Of a stretch of 64,000 nucleotides of DNA, positions 34,461-43,842 are shown in pieces (position 1 is the stretch's first letter; each line of letters opens with the position of its first letter). A program made the position numbers and the translations under genes. The stretch spans positions 1 through 64,000 of the forward strand of contig NZ_BAAAFW010000054.1 in the NCBI RefSeq assembly GCF_039523735.1, read 5' to 3'. The notes under the pieces were generated by a model. The model did no database searches and was not told the DNA's origin. It saw nothing but the letters and a program-made list of their open reading frames with translations. Source of the DNA: Tatumella punctata. GTDB lineage: Bacteria; Pseudomonadota; Gammaproteobacteria; Enterobacterales; Enterobacteriaceae.

Positions 34461-34697
34461 CTCCTCCCGATATTGAAATGCATCAGCCTGACTGGCTATA
34501 GTTGGTCACTGTTCTCAGGGGCTGCCCGCAAGGTGTCTGTGACCCGGTTTCCGGAAAGGCCATGGTTAACCATCAGACACCGCCTTGCCTGTATTTTTCC
34601 TTAATTCCGGCAGGGGTAACAATGACCGGCAATATCAATTAACCCCGGTTGATCGCACATACCGGTAAATCACTTTTTTACATAACAGGTTAACTTT

Positions 34698-34868
34698 ATG
34701 TCGCTGGAATCTGCACCTGAAGAGGTCAAACTTGCTGTTGATTTAATTATGCTTTTGGAACAAAACCAGGTACCGGCACAGGTGGTGCTAAGTGCCCTGG
34801 AAATTGTCAAAAAGGATTATATCGCCAGGCGGGATAATGAAGAACAGAAAGCGACACCAGCGGGATAA
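34698..34868 (+). CDS. ybaM: Small protein YbaM
   Basis: This is a 56-codon gene. The product begins MSLESAPEEVKLAVDLIMLL and continues EQNQVPAQVVLSALEIVKKD, aligning well with the 53-residue E. coli YbaM (DUF2496). Function is unknown. It lies between priC and acrR, the conserved place. The ribosome site is weak (ACAGGT at 34684-34689). Confidence 0.9.
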   Translation: MSLESAPEEVKLAVDLIMLLEQNQVPAQVVLSALEIVKKDYIARRDNEEQKATPAG

Positions 34869-34887
34869 AACAACTGGTGTCATCGGC

Positions 34888-35520
34888 TTATTTCTGTAGC
34901 GCCGGACTAAAACGAAGCATATCAATAAAAGCTTCGACCAGCTCTGGCGCATCCTTTTCTAAGTCGAAACTCGCCGGTGTAAATAACCAGTTTTCCATCA
35001 GTCCGCTGATATAGCTGCGCATAATAATTGCGGTCTGGCGGGTGTTGAGTTTTTCGGGAAGCTGACCTGCGGATACACATTTACGTAATGAAGCTTCGAT
35101 CTTTGGGTAACATTCCAATAACACGGTTTGCTGTATTTTTTGGAATGTTTCCATTTCCCCGACAAACTCGCATTTATGGAATATAATTTCCATCAATGCT
35201 CTCCGTGAATGATCTTTCACCGTAGATTGTAACAGTGTGACAAGTAAAGCTTTCATCTGTGCAAGAGGATCATCCGGGTACTGTTTCTGATATTCCAGTT
35301 CCAGTTCATCCAGATGCTCATCACATTGCAGCCAGATCTCATTAAGGATGTCGATTTTATTTTTGAAGTGCCAGTAAATCGCCCCGCGTGTTACCCCCGC
35401 CCGGGTTGCAATATCTGACAGGGAGGTAGAAGACACCCCGTGTGTGGAAAAGCAGTGGAGCGCAGCATCAAGAATTTGATTTCGGGTTTCCAGCGCCTGT
35501 TCTTTAGTTTTTCGTGCCAT
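34888..35520 (-). CDS. acrR: TetR-family repressor of the AcrAB pump
   Basis: AcrR (210 aa) represses acrAB until drug ligands bind. The N-terminal HTH reads ILDAALHCFSTHGVSSTSLSDIA, then AGVTRGAIYWHFKNK. The helical C-terminal domain holds the ligand pocket. It diverges from acrA, and the shared region holds its 24-bp palindromic operator. Confidence 0.95.
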   Translation of the reverse strand: MARKTKEQALETRNQILDAALHCFSTHGVSSTSLSDIATRAGVTRGAIYWHFKNKIDILNEIWLQCDEHLDELELEYQKQYPDDPLAQMKALLVTLLQSTVKDHSRRALMEIIFHKCEFVGEMETFQKIQQTVLLECYPKIEASLRKCVSAGQLPEKLNTRQTAIIMRSYISGLMENWLFTPASFDLEKDAPELVEAFIDMLRFSPALQK

Positions 35521-35581
35521 AGAAAGTTTGTCTTTATAGGATCAGGGGTTATATACCCTGCCAGAGGGCAATATAAGGATT

Positions 35582-35605
35582 TACATACATTCATGTATAT
35601 ATGTA
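35582..35605. promoter_or_regulatory. AcrR operator between acrR and acrA
   Basis: A 24-bp imperfect palindrome begins TACATACATTCATG and ends TATATGTA. It matches the E. coli AcrR operator at both half-sites (TACATACA and TGTATGTA-like). It lies 62 bp from the acrR start. Confidence 0.88.
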
Positions 35606-35695
35606 CTATAACATGGTTTGTATAATTACACAGCTACAGACCGCTATACTTCAGGGCTGTGGCTCGATCAATTCCGGATACTTAGAGGTTTATTT

Positions 35696-36865
35696 ATGAA
35701 AAAGAACAGAGGATTGTCACCTCTGGCGGCCATCCTGATGTTTTCCGGGAGCGTGGCACTCACCGGGTGTGATAACAACACACAACAATCCGGTCAGCAG
35801 GCTGCCCCGGAAGTAGGTGTGGTTACGTTACAAACAGCCCCTCTGAACATTACCACTGAATTGCCAGGCCGTACGCTGGCCTACAGGGTCGCGGAAGTTC
35901 GTCCGCAGGTTTCCGGTATTATCCTGAAACGTAATTTCATTGAGGGAAGTAATATCAAGGCCGGGGAGTCGTTATATCAGATTGATCCGGCAACCTACCA
36001 GGCCGCGTATGACAGTGCCCTCGGTGATTTAGCCAAAGCTCAGGCGAATGCCCGTATCGCTAATCTGACCGTACGCCGCTATCAGCCATTACTTGGCACC
36101 AAATATATCAGTCAGCAGGATTATGATACGGCGGTTGCCACCGCGGCACAAAATGCTGCCGCAGTACAATCAGCAAAAGCCACGGTAGAATCGGCCCGTA
36201 TTAACCTCGCCTATACCAAAGTCAGCTCTCCTATTTCCGGGCGTATCGGTAAATCTTCTGTGACTGAAGGTGCGTTAGTGCAGAATGGTCAGACCACTGC
36301 GCTGGCAACCGTTCAGCAACTGGACCCGATGTATGTCGATGTTACCCAGTCGAGTGATGAGTTTATGCGCCTGCGCTCCGAGCTGGCATCCGGCCAGTTA
36401 CAGCAGGTCAATGGCAAAGCTAAAGTCTCTGTGGTTCTGGATAACGGTTCTGTCTTTAAGCATACCGGGACTCTGGAGTTTTCCGACGTCACTGTTGACC
36501 AGACCACCGGTTCCATTACTTTACGGGCAATTGTCCCGAACCCTGACCATACACTGTTACCCGGTATGTTTGTCCGCGCCAGACTGGAAGAAGGGACCAA
36601 CCCTGATGCCTTGTTAGTACCACAGCAAGCCATAACCCGTACTCCGACCGGACAGGCAACGGCGATGGTGGTTGGCAGTGATAATAAGGTCGAAGTCCGT
36701 CAGGTAACGGCAGCCCAGGCCATTGGCGATCAGTGGCTGGTGACTCAGGGACTGAAATCCGGTGACAAAGTCATTACTGTCGGCCTGCAGCGTGCCAGAG
36801 CAGGTGCTCAGGTCACACCACAGGAAGTGAAACCAGACGCGACCTCTGACAGTAATGCACAGTAA
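35696..36865 (+). CDS. acrA: AcrA periplasmic adaptor of the multidrug pump
   Basis: AcrA (389 aa) links AcrB to TolC. It is a lipoprotein: the signal MKKNRGLSPLAAIL runs to the lipobox LTGC with Cys25. Barrel-sandwich/lipoyl segments (GIILKRNFIEGSNIKAGESL and YTKVSSPISGRIGKSSV) flank a coiled-coil hairpin at about residues 100-170. ATG 35696 has AGAGG upstream and gives the signal peptide at once; an earlier in-frame ATG at 35618 lies near the AcrR operator. Confidence 0.97.
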   Translation: MKKNRGLSPLAAILMFSGSVALTGCDNNTQQSGQQAAPEVGVVTLQTAPLNITTELPGRTLAYRVAEVRPQVSGIILKRNFIEGSNIKAGESLYQIDPATYQAAYDSALGDLAKAQANARIANLTVRRYQPLLGTKYISQQDYDTAVATAAQNAAAVQSAKATVESARINLAYTKVSSPISGRIGKSSVTEGALVQNGQTTALATVQQLDPMYVDVTQSSDEFMRLRSELASGQLQQVNGKAKVSVVLDNGSVFKHTGTLEFSDVTVDQTTGSITLRAIVPNPDHTLLPGMFVRARLEEGTNPDALLVPQQAITRTPTGQATAMVVGSDNKVEVRQVTAAQAIGDQWLVTQGLKSGDKVITVGLQRARAGAQVTPQEVKPDATSDSNAQ

Positions 36866-36905
36866 TTCTCTGAAAAATTTTCGTATTAACAGGAGCCACT
36901 GATTC

Positions 36906-39900
36906 ATGGCTAAGTTCTTTATCGATCGCCCGATTTTTGCATGGGTCCTCGCCATCATTGTGATGCTGGCGGGCGCGTTGTCGATTCTGAATCTCCCGAT
37001 TGAGCAATACCCTGCGGTTGCTCCTCCGGCCATTCAGATTCAGGCAACTTACCCGGGTGCTGATGCAAAAACTTTACAGGATTCCGTTACCCAGGTCATA
37101 GAACAAAATATGAACGGGATTGATGGTTTACTGTATATGTCTTCCAGCAGTGACTCTTCCGGGACATTGCAGTTAACCCTGACATTCTCTGCCGGAACCG
37201 ATGCGGATATCGCCCAGGTTCAGGTACAGAACAAACTTCAGCTGGCAACGCCATTACTGCCTCAGGAAGTACAGCAACAAGGGATCAGCGTTGAGAAGTC
37301 TTCCAGCAGTTTCCTGATGGTTGCCGGCTTCGTCAACACTGACGGCAGCATGGACCAGAATGATATTGCCGACTATGTGGCATCCAACATTAAGGATCCT
37401 ATCAGCCGTACTCCCGGGGTAGGTGATACCCAGTTGTTCGGCGCCCAGTATGCGATGCGTATCTGGATGGACCCGGCAAAACTGAATAACTATCAGCTGA
37501 CTCCGGTTGATGTTATTGCTGCAATTAAAGCCCAGAACGCCCAGGTAGCGGCCGGACAGTTAGGTGGTACTCCTGCCGTGCCTGGTCAGCAGCTTAATGC
37601 ATCAATCATTGCCCAGACCCGGCTGACCTCTCCTGAAGAATTCAGCAAAATCCTGTTAAAAGTTAACACCGATGGTTCAAGGGTGACGCTGGGAGATGTG
37701 GCGAAGGTTGCACTGGGGGGGGAAAACTATGAAGTTATCGCCCGCTATAATGGCAAGCCTGCTGCAGGTTTAGGGATTAAACTGGCTACCGGGGCGAATG
37801 CGCTGGACACTGCGGCTGCGGTGAAAGCAGAGCTGACTAAGCTTGAACCTTTCTTTCCCCACGGCCTGAAAGTCGTTTACCCGTATGACACCACGCCATT
37901 TGTTAAGATTTCTATCTTTGAAGTGGTAAAAACCCTGTTCGAAGCTATCGTGCTGGTGTTCCTGGTCATGTATCTGTTCCTGCAGAGCTTCCGCGCAACG
38001 CTGATCCCGACGATCGCGGTTCCTGTGGTATTACTGGGTACCTTTGCCATCCTGAATGCTTTCGGTTACTCGATAAATACCCTGACGATGTTCGGGCTGA
38101 TACTCGCCATCGGTTTGCTGGTGGATGATGCCATCGTGGTGGTGGAGAACGTCGAACGTGTGATGGCTGAAGAAGGGCTCCCCCCGAAAGAAGCCACCAA
38201 ACGATCGATGGAACAGATTCAGGGAGCACTGGTCGGTATCGCACTGGTTCTGTCGGCCGTATTTATCCCGATGGCTTTCTTCGGCGGGTCTACCGGGGTT
38301 ATTTACCGTCAGTTCTCCATCACTATTGTCTCTGCGATGGTGCTGTCAGTGCTGGTTGCCTTAATTCTGACGCCTGCATTATGTGCAACTATCCTGAAAC
38401 CGGTGAAACCCGGTGATCATGCCAAAGACAAAGGTTTCTTTGGCTGGTTTAACCGTATTTTTGACAAGAGTACTAACCACTACGTTAACAGTGTCAGCCA
38501 CATTATTCGCCGTACCGGGCGCTATCTGGTGGTTTACCTGGTCATTGTTGTCGGGATGGTATGGTTATTTGCCAAACTGCCAAGTTCCTTCCTGCCGGAT
38601 GAGGACCAGGGCCTGCTGCTGGCCCAGGCGCAGTTACCGGCCGGAGCCACCCAGCAACGTACTCAGAAGGTCATGGATCAGATCACCAACTACTTCCTGA
38701 CCAAAGAGAAAGATAATGTGCAGTCTGTGTTTACGGTTAACGGTTTCGGATTCTCCGGCCGCGGACAAAACACCGGTATTGCCTTTGTCAGCCTGAAACC
38801 CTGGGATGAACGCTCCGGCAGTTACAATAAGGTACCGGCGATTGCCGGACGGGCAATGGCCGCTTTAGGTCAGATCAAAGATGCTTTTGTTATTCCGTTT
38901 AACCTGCCAGCAATTATCGAACTGGGTAATGCCACCGGGTTTGACTTTGAACTTATCGACCAGGCAAACCTGGGCCATGAAAAACTGACTGAAGCACGTA
39001 ACCAGTTGTTAGGTATGGCTGCCCAGCATCCGGATGTATTGGTGGGTGTCCGCCCTAACGGGCTGGAAGATACACCGCAGTACAAACTGATGATTGATCA
39101 GGAAAAAGCTAACGCACTTGGCGTATCTATTTCTGATATCAATACCACACTGGGCTCTGCCTGGGGCGGTAGTTACGTCAACGACTTTATTGACCGCGGT
39201 CGCGTGAAAAAAGTCTATGTGATGTCACAGGCCAGCGATCGTATGCTGCCGGACGATATCAATAAATGGTACGTGCGTAACTCCGGCGGACAGATGGTAC
39301 CCTTCTCTGCCTTCTCTTCGGCGAAATGGCAATACGGTTCGCCACGCCTGGAGCGCTATAACGGTTTACCATCAATGGAAATCCTCGGACAGCCGGCACC
39401 GGGCAAAAGCTCTGGTGAAGCCATGGCGCTGATGGAGCAAATGGCGTCGAAACTGCCTGCCGGTATCGGTTACCAGTGGACCGGTATGTCTTATCAGGAA
39501 CGGATGTCAGGTAACCAGGCGCCGGCGTTATATGCTATCTCGCTGATTGTCGTGTTCCTGTGCCTGGCAGCACTGTACGAGAGCTGGTCTATCCCGTTCT
39601 CTGTCATGCTGGTGGTTCCGCTGGGTATTATTGGTGCCTTGCTGTTCACCACTCTCAGGGGATTAAGTAATGACGTGTACTTCGTGGTCGGACTACTGAC
39701 TACCGTCGGGTTGTCAGCGAAAAACGCCATACTGATCGTTGAGTTTGCTAAAGACCTGATGGATAAAGACGGTAAAGGACTGATTGAGTCGACCCTGGAA
39801 GCCGTACGTATGCGTCTGCGCCCAATTCTGATGACCTCACTGGCCTTTATCCTTGGGGTACTGCCACTGGCCATCAGTACCGGTGCAGGTTCCGGCTCCC

Positions 39901-40040
39901 AGAATGCAGTAGGTACCGGGGTTATCGGTGGTATGGTTACCGCAACCTGCCTGGCTATCTTCCTGGTTCCGGTGTTCTTTGTTGTGGTTCGCCGCCGTTT
40001 TGGCAACAGTAAAACCACGGAACAACACACAGAGAAATAA
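36906..40040 (+). CDS. acrB: AcrB RND multidrug efflux pump
   Basis: AcrB (1044 aa) is the proton-driven inner-membrane trimer that exports drugs, bile salts and dyes. It begins MAKFFIDRPIFAWVLAI. The proton relay is visible as the Asp pair in GLLVDDAIVVVENVERVM and Lys in GLSAKNAILIVEF. Large periplasmic loops lie at about residues 30-330 and 565-870. It is 40 bp downstream of acrA in one operon. A terminator follows. Confidence 0.98.
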   Translation: MAKFFIDRPIFAWVLAIIVMLAGALSILNLPIEQYPAVAPPAIQIQATYPGADAKTLQDSVTQVIEQNMNGIDGLLYMSSSSDSSGTLQLTLTFSAGTDADIAQVQVQNKLQLATPLLPQEVQQQGISVEKSSSSFLMVAGFVNTDGSMDQNDIADYVASNIKDPISRTPGVGDTQLFGAQYAMRIWMDPAKLNNYQLTPVDVIAAIKAQNAQVAAGQLGGTPAVPGQQLNASIIAQTRLTSPEEFSKILLKVNTDGSRVTLGDVAKVALGGENYEVIARYNGKPAAGLGIKLATGANALDTAAAVKAELTKLEPFFPHGLKVVYPYDTTPFVKISIFEVVKTLFEAIVLVFLVMYLFLQSFRATLIPTIAVPVVLLGTFAILNAFGYSINTLTMFGLILAIGLLVDDAIVVVENVERVMAEEGLPPKEATKRSMEQIQGALVGIALVLSAVFIPMAFFGGSTGVIYRQFSITIVSAMVLSVLVALILTPALCATILKPVKPGDHAKDKGFFGWFNRIFDKSTNHYVNSVSHIIRRTGRYLVVYLVIVVGMVWLFAKLPSSFLPDEDQGLLLAQAQLPAGATQQRTQKVMDQITNYFLTKEKDNVQSVFTVNGFGFSGRGQNTGIAFVSLKPWDERSGSYNKVPAIAGRAMAALGQIKDAFVIPFNLPAIIELGNATGFDFELIDQANLGHEKLTEARNQLLGMAAQHPDVLVGVRPNGLEDTPQYKLMIDQEKANALGVSISDINTTLGSAWGGSYVNDFIDRGRVKKVYVMSQASDRMLPDDINKWYVRNSGGQMVPFSAFSSAKWQYGSPRLERYNGLPSMEILGQPAPGKSSGEAMALMEQMASKLPAGIGYQWTGMSYQERMSGNQAPALYAISLIVVFLCLAALYESWSIPFSVMLVVPLGIIGALLFTTLRGLSNDVYFVVGLLTTVGLSAKNAILIVEFAKDLMDKDGKGLIESTLEAVRMRLRPILMTSLAFILGVLPLAISTGAGSGSQNAVGTGVIGGMVTATCLAIFLVPVFFVVVRRRFGNSKTTEQHTEK

Positions 40041-40064
40041 CCGTTTCCGGTAAAACACACTCAG

Positions 40065-40092
40065 GAGGCTGCAGATGCAGCCTCTTTTTTTT
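40065..40092 (+). terminator. Terminator of acrAB
   Basis: GAGGCTGCA at 40065-40073 pairs with TGCAGCCTC at 40076-40084 and is followed by eight T. Confidence 0.94.
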
Positions 40093-40176
40093 CCTTTAAT
40101 TCAGTCACTCCCCCCTGATGCTGTAAAACAATCGTTTTTAGCACTTGCCTTCATCCGTGGTCATCGCCATAATGCA

Positions 40177-40194
40177 GTTATGTTATAACATAAC
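40177..40194. promoter_or_regulatory. Zur-like operator of rpmE2-rpmJ2
   Basis: GTTATGTTATAACATAAC is a perfect 18-bp palindrome matching the core of the Zur box (TGTTATAnTATAACA type). It lies 15 bp upstream of rpmE2, so zinc-replete repression is predicted. Confidence 0.85.
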
Positions 40195-40209
40195 AATTAA
40201 GAGGCAGTA

Positions 40210-40473
40210 ATGAAACCAGATATCCATCCTTACTACCGCCCGGTAGTGTTTCACGATACATCAGCGAATGAATATTTTAAGGTCGGTTCAACCATCAAAA
40301 CCGAACGGACCATTGAATACCAGGGGGAAACTTTCCCATATGTCACCTTAGACGTCTCTTCAGCGTCTCACAGCTTTTATACGGGCAAACAGAAAACTAT
40401 TTCTCAGGACAGCAGCGCCGCCAAATTCCAGCAGCGTTACGGCCGTTTCCTGGGAAGTAAAACCGCGGAGTAA
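40210..40473 (+). CDS. rpmE2: Ribosomal protein L31 type B
   Basis: This is an 87-residue L31 paralogue (MKPDIHPYYRPVVFHD) lacking the CxxC zinc ligands of the housekeeping L31. It replaces the zinc-binding form under zinc limitation and frees zinc. The Zur-like palindrome upstream and rpmJ2 five bases downstream fit this role. Confidence 0.97.
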   Translation: MKPDIHPYYRPVVFHDTSANEYFKVGSTIKTERTIEYQGETFPYVTLDVSSASHSFYTGKQKTISQDSSAAKFQQRYGRFLGSKTAE

Positions 40474-40478
40474 CAGAT

Positions 40479-40619
40479 ATGCAGGTACTCAGTTCCCTGA
40501 AGTCTGCAAAACAGCGACACCCTGACTGTAAACTGGTCCGTCGCCATGGCCGGGTATTTGTGATCTGTAAATCAAACCCGCGCTTTAACGCTGTCCAGGG
40601 CAGAAAAAAGAAACGCTGA
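40479..40619 (+). CDS. rpmJ2: Ribosomal protein L36 type B
   Basis: This 46-residue protein begins MQVLSSLKSAKQRHPDCKLV and ends QGRKKKR. It is the zinc-independent L36 paralogue (YkgO type), keeping single Cys residues but not the full zinc ribbon. It is cotranscribed with rpmE2 (spacing five bases). Confidence 0.96.
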   Translation: MQVLSSLKSAKQRHPDCKLVRRHGRVFVICKSNPRFNAVQGRKKKR

Positions 40620-40628
40620 ACACGATAT

Positions 40629-40656
40629 AAAGCGGCCTGCTAAAGGCCGCTTTTTT
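40629..40656 (+). terminator. Terminator of rpmE2-rpmJ2
   Basis: AGCGGCCT at 40631-40638 pairs with AGGCCGCT at 40644-40651, flanked by A and T runs. It may also serve the convergent zinc-importer operon. Confidence 0.92.
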
Positions 40657-40666
40657 ACAGGCGCAG

Positions 40667-41545
40667 TTACTGCATACTTTTCAGCAGTTGATCGACATTC
40701 AGACGGAAAGCCTGCTGATAAGTCGCTGCCGGTCCTCGCTCGTCAGATAACGCTTCAGGGTACAGTTCTCCGCCGGGAGTAGCATCGGCTGCGGCGGCAA
40801 TTTGCTGAACCAGCCGTGGATCGGTCTGATTTTCTATAAAGTAGCGATGAATGCCGGTACTTTTTAGCTGATTAATCAGGGCCGCCACACCGGATGCGCT
40901 GGCTTCTTCATCAGTATTAAAGCCAATCGGCGAGACGAATTTTACCCCGTAACGGTCGCCGAAATAGCCAAAGGCGTCATGACTGGTTAATACCAGCCGT
41001 TTACTGGCCGGAATAGCGGCAAATTTACTCTGTGCCCAATGATCCAGACTTTCCAGTTGCCGGATATAGGCATCCCCCTGTCGCCGGATCTCAGCAGCAT
41101 CCTGCGGGTCTGCCTGTTGCAGACTCTGACTGATATTACGCGCATAAATCACCCCGTTAGCCATACTATTCCAGGCATGGGGATCCGTCACCTTATTGCC
41201 GTTTTCTGTCATGGTCAGCGGAGTAATCCCCTGAGAAGCAACAATCACTTTCCCCTGATAACCGGATGCCCGGATCAGACGTTCCATCCAGCCTTCAAGA
41301 CCTAATCCGCTGATTACCACCACATCGGCCTTAGCCAGAGCAACACTGTCCTGTGGTGCCGGTTCAAAGGTATGAGGGTCGCCGTCCGGCCCGACCAGGC
41401 TTTTAACCTCAACATACTGCCCGCCAATTTGCCTGACCATATCTGCCAGTACTGTAAAGCTGGCGACGACGTGGACGGTACCGGCCATTGCTGCCGGAGT
41501 AAAAACAGCGCAACAAGCCAGTAAGGCCGGAATCAATTTTTTCAT
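40667..41545 (-). CDS. Zinc ABC transporter, periplasmic binding protein
   Basis: This 292-residue cluster A-I solute-binding protein has a signal peptide ending AAMA at residue 21. Metal ligands by motif are His58 (DPHTFEP), His123 (DPHAWNS), His189 (TSHDAFGYFG) and Asp268. The third ligand is His in a SHDAF motif; manganese binders such as SitA/PsaA have Glu there, so zinc is favoured. The His-rich loop of ZnuA is absent. It is the last gene of a three-gene operon with a Zur-like site. Confidence 0.9.
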   Translation of the reverse strand: MKKLIPALLACCAVFTPAAMAGTVHVVASFTVLADMVRQIGGQYVEVKSLVGPDGDPHTFEPAPQDSVALAKADVVVISGLGLEGWMERLIRASGYQGKVIVASQGITPLTMTENGNKVTDPHAWNSMANGVIYARNISQSLQQADPQDAAEIRRQGDAYIRQLESLDHWAQSKFAAIPASKRLVLTSHDAFGYFGDRYGVKFVSPIGFNTDEEASASGVAALINQLKSTGIHRYFIENQTDPRLVQQIAAAADATPGGELYPEALSDERGPAATYQQAFRLNVDQLLKSMQ

Positions 41546-41563
41546 CAGATGTTCCTGTAATTA

Positions 41564-42409
41564 TCAGCCCGCGGTACGCCGGAAGATCCCGCCACAGGGA
41601 CCAATAGATACCGAAATAAAGAAAAACCCTGTGGCACATAAAATAACGGCAGGGCCTGCAGGTAAAGACAGATACCATGATGCAGATAAACCTAACCACG
41701 CAGAGAGAATGGCAATAAAAATACCGGTCAGCAGTATTTTTTCCAGCCGCTGACTCCAGAATCTGGCACTTGCTGCCGGCAGCATCATTAACCCGACAGA
41801 CATTAACGTCCCGAGGATCTGAAATCCGGCCACCAGATTCATCACGACCAGAATAAGAAAAATACCGTGCACCAGCGGAGCATGCCACCTGCCCTGCATC
41901 TGCAGGAAATGCGGATCAAATGCATCAATCACCAGCGGACGGTAAATCACCGCCAGGACCAGCAGACTGACCGCAGAAATAGCAGCCACCATAATCAGTG
42001 CCTGACTATTAACTGCCAGCAGAGAACCGAAAAGCACATTTAATAAATCAACCCCTGAGCGGCGCAATGAAATCAGAGTCACGCCCAGTGCCAGTGCACC
42101 CAGATAAAATCCGGAAAAGCTGGCATCTTCTTTTAACGGAGTAAAACGGCTGACGACCCCGGATAACAGGGCAACAGATAGCCCGGCGATCAATCCGCCA
42201 ATACCCATGGCGACCAGTGACAGTCCGGAAATCAGATATCCCAACGCGGCGCCGGGTAATACAGCATGAGAAAGGGCATCGCCCACCAGGCTCATCCGCC
42301 GCAGAGAGAGAAATACCCCCAGCGGGGTGGCACTGATCGCAATAGCAGCACAGGCAACCAGTGCTTTGCGCATAAAAGCAAATTCGATAAAAGGCTGAAC
42401 TAACAACAT
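41564..42409 (-). CDS. Zinc/manganese-type ABC transporter permease
   Basis: This 281-residue inner-membrane permease of the ABC-3 (ZnuB/SitC) family has about eight hydrophobic helices. Family motifs include RRMSLVGDALSHAVLPGAALGYL near residues 32-54. The ATG overlaps the end of the ATPase gene by 10 bp. It forms the channel of the importer whose metal is probably zinc. Confidence 0.92.
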   Translation of the reverse strand: MLLVQPFIEFAFMRKALVACAAIAISATPLGVFLSLRRMSLVGDALSHAVLPGAALGYLISGLSLVAMGIGGLIAGLSVALLSGVVSRFTPLKEDASFSGFYLGALALGVTLISLRRSGVDLLNVLFGSLLAVNSQALIMVAAISAVSLLVLAVIYRPLVIDAFDPHFLQMQGRWHAPLVHGIFLILVVMNLVAGFQILGTLMSVGLMMLPAASARFWSQRLEKILLTGIFIAILSAWLGLSASWYLSLPAGPAVILCATGFFFISVSIGPCGGIFRRTAG

Positions 42410-43074
42410 AAACGCAATGTCCCTTGCTGCTCACTTTCAGAGCTATACCAGCAGGAATTCTCTCCTTCCAGCGATAATACCTGACGAAAATTCTGCTCAA
42501 CCAGTCGCTGGTCATGCAATACCACCACAATGGTGGTTCCTGAGCGCTGCTGCTGATGAATTAATGTCATCAGTGAAATGATAGTTTGCTGGTCAATACC
42601 ACTGAAAGGTTCGTCCAGCAGCCATAATTCACTCTGTTGCATCAGTAAACGGGAAAATAAAACCCGCTGCAGTTGCCCGCCGGATAACATCGCCGGTCTT
42701 GCATCTGCAAAATTTTCCATACCTGTTGCCGCCAGAGCCTGCATAATCTGGTGGCGTAACTGACGGTTGATGCCACGAAACCACCCGGTTGCCGGCCAGC
42801 ACCCCATAGCCACCAGTTCGAAAACGGTTAACGGAAACTGCCGTTCTAATTCGCTACGCTGCGGAAGCCAGCCAATTTTTTTCCGCGCCAGTGATACCCT
42901 GCATTCACCGGAAACCGCCGGTAATAATCCGGCCACTGTTTTTAACAGGGTAGATTTTCCACAGCCATTCACACCGACCAATGCCGTCAGCGTTCCGGGG
43001 AGGATTTCCCCGTCGACCACCGGTGTCACCACCTGCTTCCCGTAGCCTGCCTGGCAGGCATTAAACCTGATCAT
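42400..43074 (-). CDS. Zinc/manganese-type ABC transporter ATPase
   Basis: This ATPase of about 224 aa drives the importer. Walker A is GVNGCGKSTLLK, the Q-loop region is IGWLPQRSE, the signature is MLSGGQLQRVLFSRLL, Walker B is LWLLDEPFSGID and the H-loop is VVVLHDQ. I choose ATG 43074 (MIRFNACQAGYG), whose product starts like other family members. An in-frame ATG at 43185 adds 37 residues without resemblance and abuts the Zur-like box. Confidence 0.9.
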   Translation of the reverse strand: MIRFNACQAGYGKQVVTPVVDGEILPGTLTALVGVNGCGKSTLLKTVAGLLPAVSGECRVSLARKKIGWLPQRSELERQFPLTVFELVAMGCWPATGWFRGINRQLRHQIMQALAATGMENFADARPAMLSGGQLQRVLFSRLLMQQSELWLLDEPFSGIDQQTIISLMTLIHQQQRSGTTIVVVLHDQRLVEQNFRQVLSLEGENSCWYSSESEQQGTLRLCC

Positions 43075-43197
43075 CCGTTCACACCCCAGCTTACGGCGAT
43101 AATCAAAACACAGATCACCCCGCTGGCCATCAATAAACGCAGTAATGCGGAACAGAGTAATGGACTGCTTATCATAGAACACCATGGCATGACAAAA

Positions 43198-43213
43198 TAA
43201 CGTTATAACATTA
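43198..43213. promoter_or_regulatory. Zur-like operator of the zinc ABC importer
   Basis: TAACGTTATAACATTA is a near-perfect palindrome with the same GTTATAAC core as the rpmE2 operator. It lies about 125 bp upstream of the chosen ATPase start, leaving a long leader. Confidence 0.72.
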
Positions 43214-43842
43214 CATATTAAGCATTGAGAGCGGTGAAATAAAGAAAATAAGTGTATCTAAATATCATAGTCTTCCGCTGGCAGCAGATGTCGGGTAAAC
43301 TGCCGAAGTCACGGCACAGCCCGGTGTTTAGCTTGTAACTGTGAAATATAAACAACCACAACCAGATCTGTATTGTGTAATTTTAATTGCAGCGTGTAAG
43401 GCCGTTTAACTTCGTTGTATTTTAAGAAAAGTCTTTATTGATAGATTCAGGCTGCAGGTGGTAGCTTTAGTTTAAAATGACGGTTTTGGGCAGTCAGTCT
43501 GGCGCTCTGCTTAAACAGGGTACATACTATAAGCTATCAGCCTTTATCATCCGGATAAACACTGACTAAGGTTTGTCTCCGTTGTAATGTCAGTTTTTAA
43601 TAAAATAAAAACCAGTTGCTGTATCCGTAATAAAAATTCAGCAGACAGTTAAACTTATTTTTTTATCCGCGGTCAGAATTACATGCCCGCTGTTCACAGT
43701 GATATGGTTTGTGTTATTTACACAATAACCCTGTATTGGTCATGTCAGTTTCAGATTAACGCGTATCAGTCATTGAGAATCTTCCGTAGCTTTCTATTTT
43801 AGCTGAAATTGTCTTCAGCCAGATTCGTAAGAGGTGGAAAAG
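43214..43842. other. Gene-free A+T-rich region before tomB
   Basis: About 630 bp without a credible ORF. It is rich in A+T runs and includes several 6-8-base T or A tracts around 43600-43680. Long A+T-rich leaders upstream of tomB-hha are likely targets of H-NS/Hha. No RNA gene or terminator with a convincing stem was found by eye. Confidence 0.5.

Noticed and set aside
43075..43185. N-terminal extension of the ABC ATPase
   Set aside because: There is no ribosome site, no family resemblance, and it runs almost to the Zur-like box.
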